Below, in pieces: positions 4,888-5,954 of a DNA stretch of 5,954 nucleotides (positions are counted from its first letter, which is position 1; every line of letters starts with the position of its first letter). Source of the DNA: Chitinophagaceae bacterium (GTDB lineage: Bacteria; Bacteroidota; Bacteroidia; Chitinophagales; UBA10324); contig JAHEZG010000245.1 in NCBI GenBank assembly GCA_023251195.1, forward strand, positions 1 through 5,954, in the 5' to 3' direction. The position numbers and the translations under genes are program-made. Below the pieces are notes generated by a model. The model saw nothing but the letters and a program-made list of their open reading frames with translations, searched no databases and was not told the DNA's origin.

Positions 4888-5954
4888 TCACGCCACTTTC
4901 AAAGTATGTTGTGCATCAGGTTGCTTCATTAAATCTACATTGGTAATCGCGTCAACTTTTCCAAAGTTAAAAACTTTGGAAAAGTTTTCAGTCATTAAAT
5001 CTTCTCTTGTAATAAAATCAAGTTTGTGCATGGCTGTAATTTCCAAACTGTAAAAACCAAACTCTTCCGCTACTCTTCCTGTGATTCGGTAGCAACCCCG
5101 ACCGCGAAACGGAAACAGTTTTGTTTCATTGGGGAAATGTGTTGTGTCGAAAAAAAATCCATCGCGGTCGAGCCAGGTACCAAAGCGCATTTCATCGCCG
5201 CGCTTAGTGCGTGTGTACTTGGTGGTTACGAGGTAGCCAATCATCACTACAATTTTTCCATTGTGATTTTGTAAATCGTGCGACAATAAAAAATTATTGT
5301 TGTCAGGCTGAGCTGTGTCGAAGCCTTTCAACAAATCAAAAGGTGAACACAATGGAAAACCGAGCAGTTCAATTTCATCGAGCGCATCATCGAGTTGATG
5401 GTGCGAGAGAACTGGTAAAGTAAAATTGGTTGGAGGCATTGCAAAAAGTTCGGGATGCGGAGTGGTGTGTTTTTCATTGCCGAGCACGGTATGAATGTCC
5501 CACAGCAATTGTTTCTTACTTCGGCCCGTGAAACGAAATGCACCGATGCGCACGAGTATGCGCAACTGGTCGAGCGTGCAATTCACCCGATTACAAAAAT
5601 CTCCCAAACCGAGAAATGCTCCGTGCAATTTCCGTTCTGTTTCTATTCGCTGCGAAGTGGTTGCTTCCATTTCGGCGAGGTGAACGAAGCCGAGAAAAAT
5701 ATCATCGCCTGCAATTGTGGTGAGGTGATTGCTTCGGTTAATATCGGGAGCATGAATGTTGGCGCCGCTCATGCGCGCTTCATGCACATAAAATTCTGTT
5801 TGATAAAAGCCACCGAAATTATTGATCACACCCACCATAAATTCTTTCGGATAATAAGTTTTCAAAAACAAACTCTGGTAACTCTCCACCGCATACGATG
5901 CCGAGTGCCCTTTTGAAAAAGCATAGCCGGCAAAACTTTCAATCTGCCGCCACA
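4888..5954 (-). CDS. DNA polymerase III alpha subunit, DnaE-type (C-terminal 354 residues; start outside window)
   Basis: Replicative-type C-family polymerase, probably the accessory error-prone form. The frame is open to the right edge and begins FAGYAFSKGHSASYAVESYQS, a conserved DnaE fingers motif, so the GTG at 5887-5889 is internal and not a start. Visible in order: the end of the fingers region, an HhH region (LRILVRIGAFRFTGRSK, about 130-146 of the visible part), a DEIELLGFPLCSPF block (about 192-205), and an OB fold (GKIVVMIGYLVTTKYTR to FYSLEITAMHKLDF, about 232-313). The protein ends some 40 residues later and lacks the long tau-binding tail of the replicative DnaE, as in DnaE2-type proteins. 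PELF (about 167-170) could be part of a clamp contact, but this is unsure. Its strand is opposite to dinB, with three genes between. The PHP and palm domains lie outside, so activity cannot be judged. Confidence 0.9.
   Translation of the reverse strand, partial: WRQIESFAGYAFSKGHSASYAVESYQSLFLKTYYPKEFMVGVINNFGGFYQTEFYVHEARMSGANIHAPDINRSNHLTTIAGDDIFLGFVHLAEMEATTSQRIETERKLHGAFLGLGDFCNRVNCTLDQLRILVRIGAFRFTGRSKKQLLWDIHTVLGNEKHTTPHPELFAMPPTNFTLPVLSHHQLDDALDEIELLGFPLCSPFDLLKGFDTAQPDNNNFLLSHDLQNHNGKIVVMIGYLVTTKYTRTKRGDEMRFGTWLDRDGFFFDTTHFPNETKLFPFRGRGCYRITGRVAEEFGFYSLEITAMHKLDFITREDLMTENFSKVFNFGKVDAITNVDLMKQPDAQHTLKVA
4951..4986. repeat. Tandem and inverted repeat inside the 3' end of dnaE
   Basis: AACTTTTCCAAAGTT (4954-4968) and AACTTTGGAAAAGTT (4972-4986) are exact reverse complements separated by AAA, a perfect 15-bp stem. 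On the coding strand the same DNA is two 18-bp direct units encoding NFSKVF and NFGKVD, each with AACTTT...AAAGTT ends. It lies after the OB fold, about 60 nt before the stop codon. There is no T-run, so it is not a typical terminator; it could shape mRNA stability or readthrough toward the lipoprotein gene. Confidence 0.65.
5302..5325. repeat. Coding-region look-alike of the dispersed repeat
   Basis: GTCAGGCTGAG followed by CTGTGTCGAAGCC resembles the intergenic copy at 1572-1594, with one extra base in the centre. Here it lies inside dnaE, in the linker between the DEIELLGFP block and the OB fold, where the protein reads GFDTAQPDN. It may be a captured repeat or a chance resemblance. Confidence 0.35.

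Noticed and set aside
5887..5889. GTG as the start codon of the DnaE-type gene
   Set aside because: The same frame continues without a stop to the window edge and encodes the conserved FAGYAFSKGHSASYA motif, so the gene is cut by the window and this GTG is internal.
5455..5916. Plus-strand ORF of 153 codons
   Set aside because: It lies fully antisense to the conserved DnaE fingers and HhH regions. The cysteine/histidine-rich translation has no domain character.
1..5954. CRISPR array, tRNA, rRNA, transposase or phage genes
   Set aside because: No regularly spaced repeats, cloverleaf-like sequences, transposase motifs or phage structural genes were seen on either strand.

Overview
The window looks like chromosomal DNA of a member of the Bacteroidota. 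The coding style is AT-leaning, there are no strong Shine-Dalgarno sequences, several promoter-like boxes fit the Bacteroidota -7 consensus TAnnTTTG, Ndk has a 139-residue form, and one intergenic repeat reads 'VMLSLSKH' in translation, a dispersed repeat I recall from many Bacteroidota genomes. I cannot name a genus from sequence alone.

Layout, left to right. (1) ndk (133-552, +) encodes nucleoside diphosphate kinase. (2) A convergent gene (631-1428, -) encodes a 265-residue XRE/HTH repressor with a LexA-type S24 self-cleavage domain. Its Ala-Gly site and Ser/Lys dyad are all visible. (3) A 268-bp divergent intergenic region (1429-1696) is dense in signals: short direct repeats, two dyads, a dispersed repeat, and a pair of overlapping face-to-face promoter candidates. 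(4) dinB (1697-2896, +) encodes a catalytically complete Y-family translesion polymerase with a UmuC-like clamp motif. (5) The spacer 2897-3068 holds a relic of a duplicated SDR gene tail and a nested palindrome of 66 bp. (6) An SDR oxidoreductase (3069-3728, -) lacks the usual catalytic serine. (7) A small TPR protein (3829-4338, +) follows. (8) A bidirectional terminator separates it from a small lipoprotein (4395-4817, -). (9) The last 354 residues of a short-tailed DnaE-type DNA polymerase III alpha subunit (4888 to the right edge, -) close the window; its start lies outside.

The main theme is damage-inducible mutagenesis. A self-cleaving repressor, a divergently transcribed Y-family polymerase and a second-type DnaE lie within about 5 kb. 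This recalls the lexA-imuA-imuB-dnaE2 cassettes of other phyla, but differs from them. The Y-family enzyme keeps its catalytic carboxylates, no imuA is visible, the repressor is an XRE-type protein rather than a canonical LexA, and dnaE is on the opposite strand, separated from dinB by three genes without an obvious repair role. The inference is that RecA-stimulated cleavage of the repressor releases dinB and perhaps dnaE. The spacer next to dinB carries a duplication scar and a REP/MITE-like palindrome, which suggests the locus has been rearranged.
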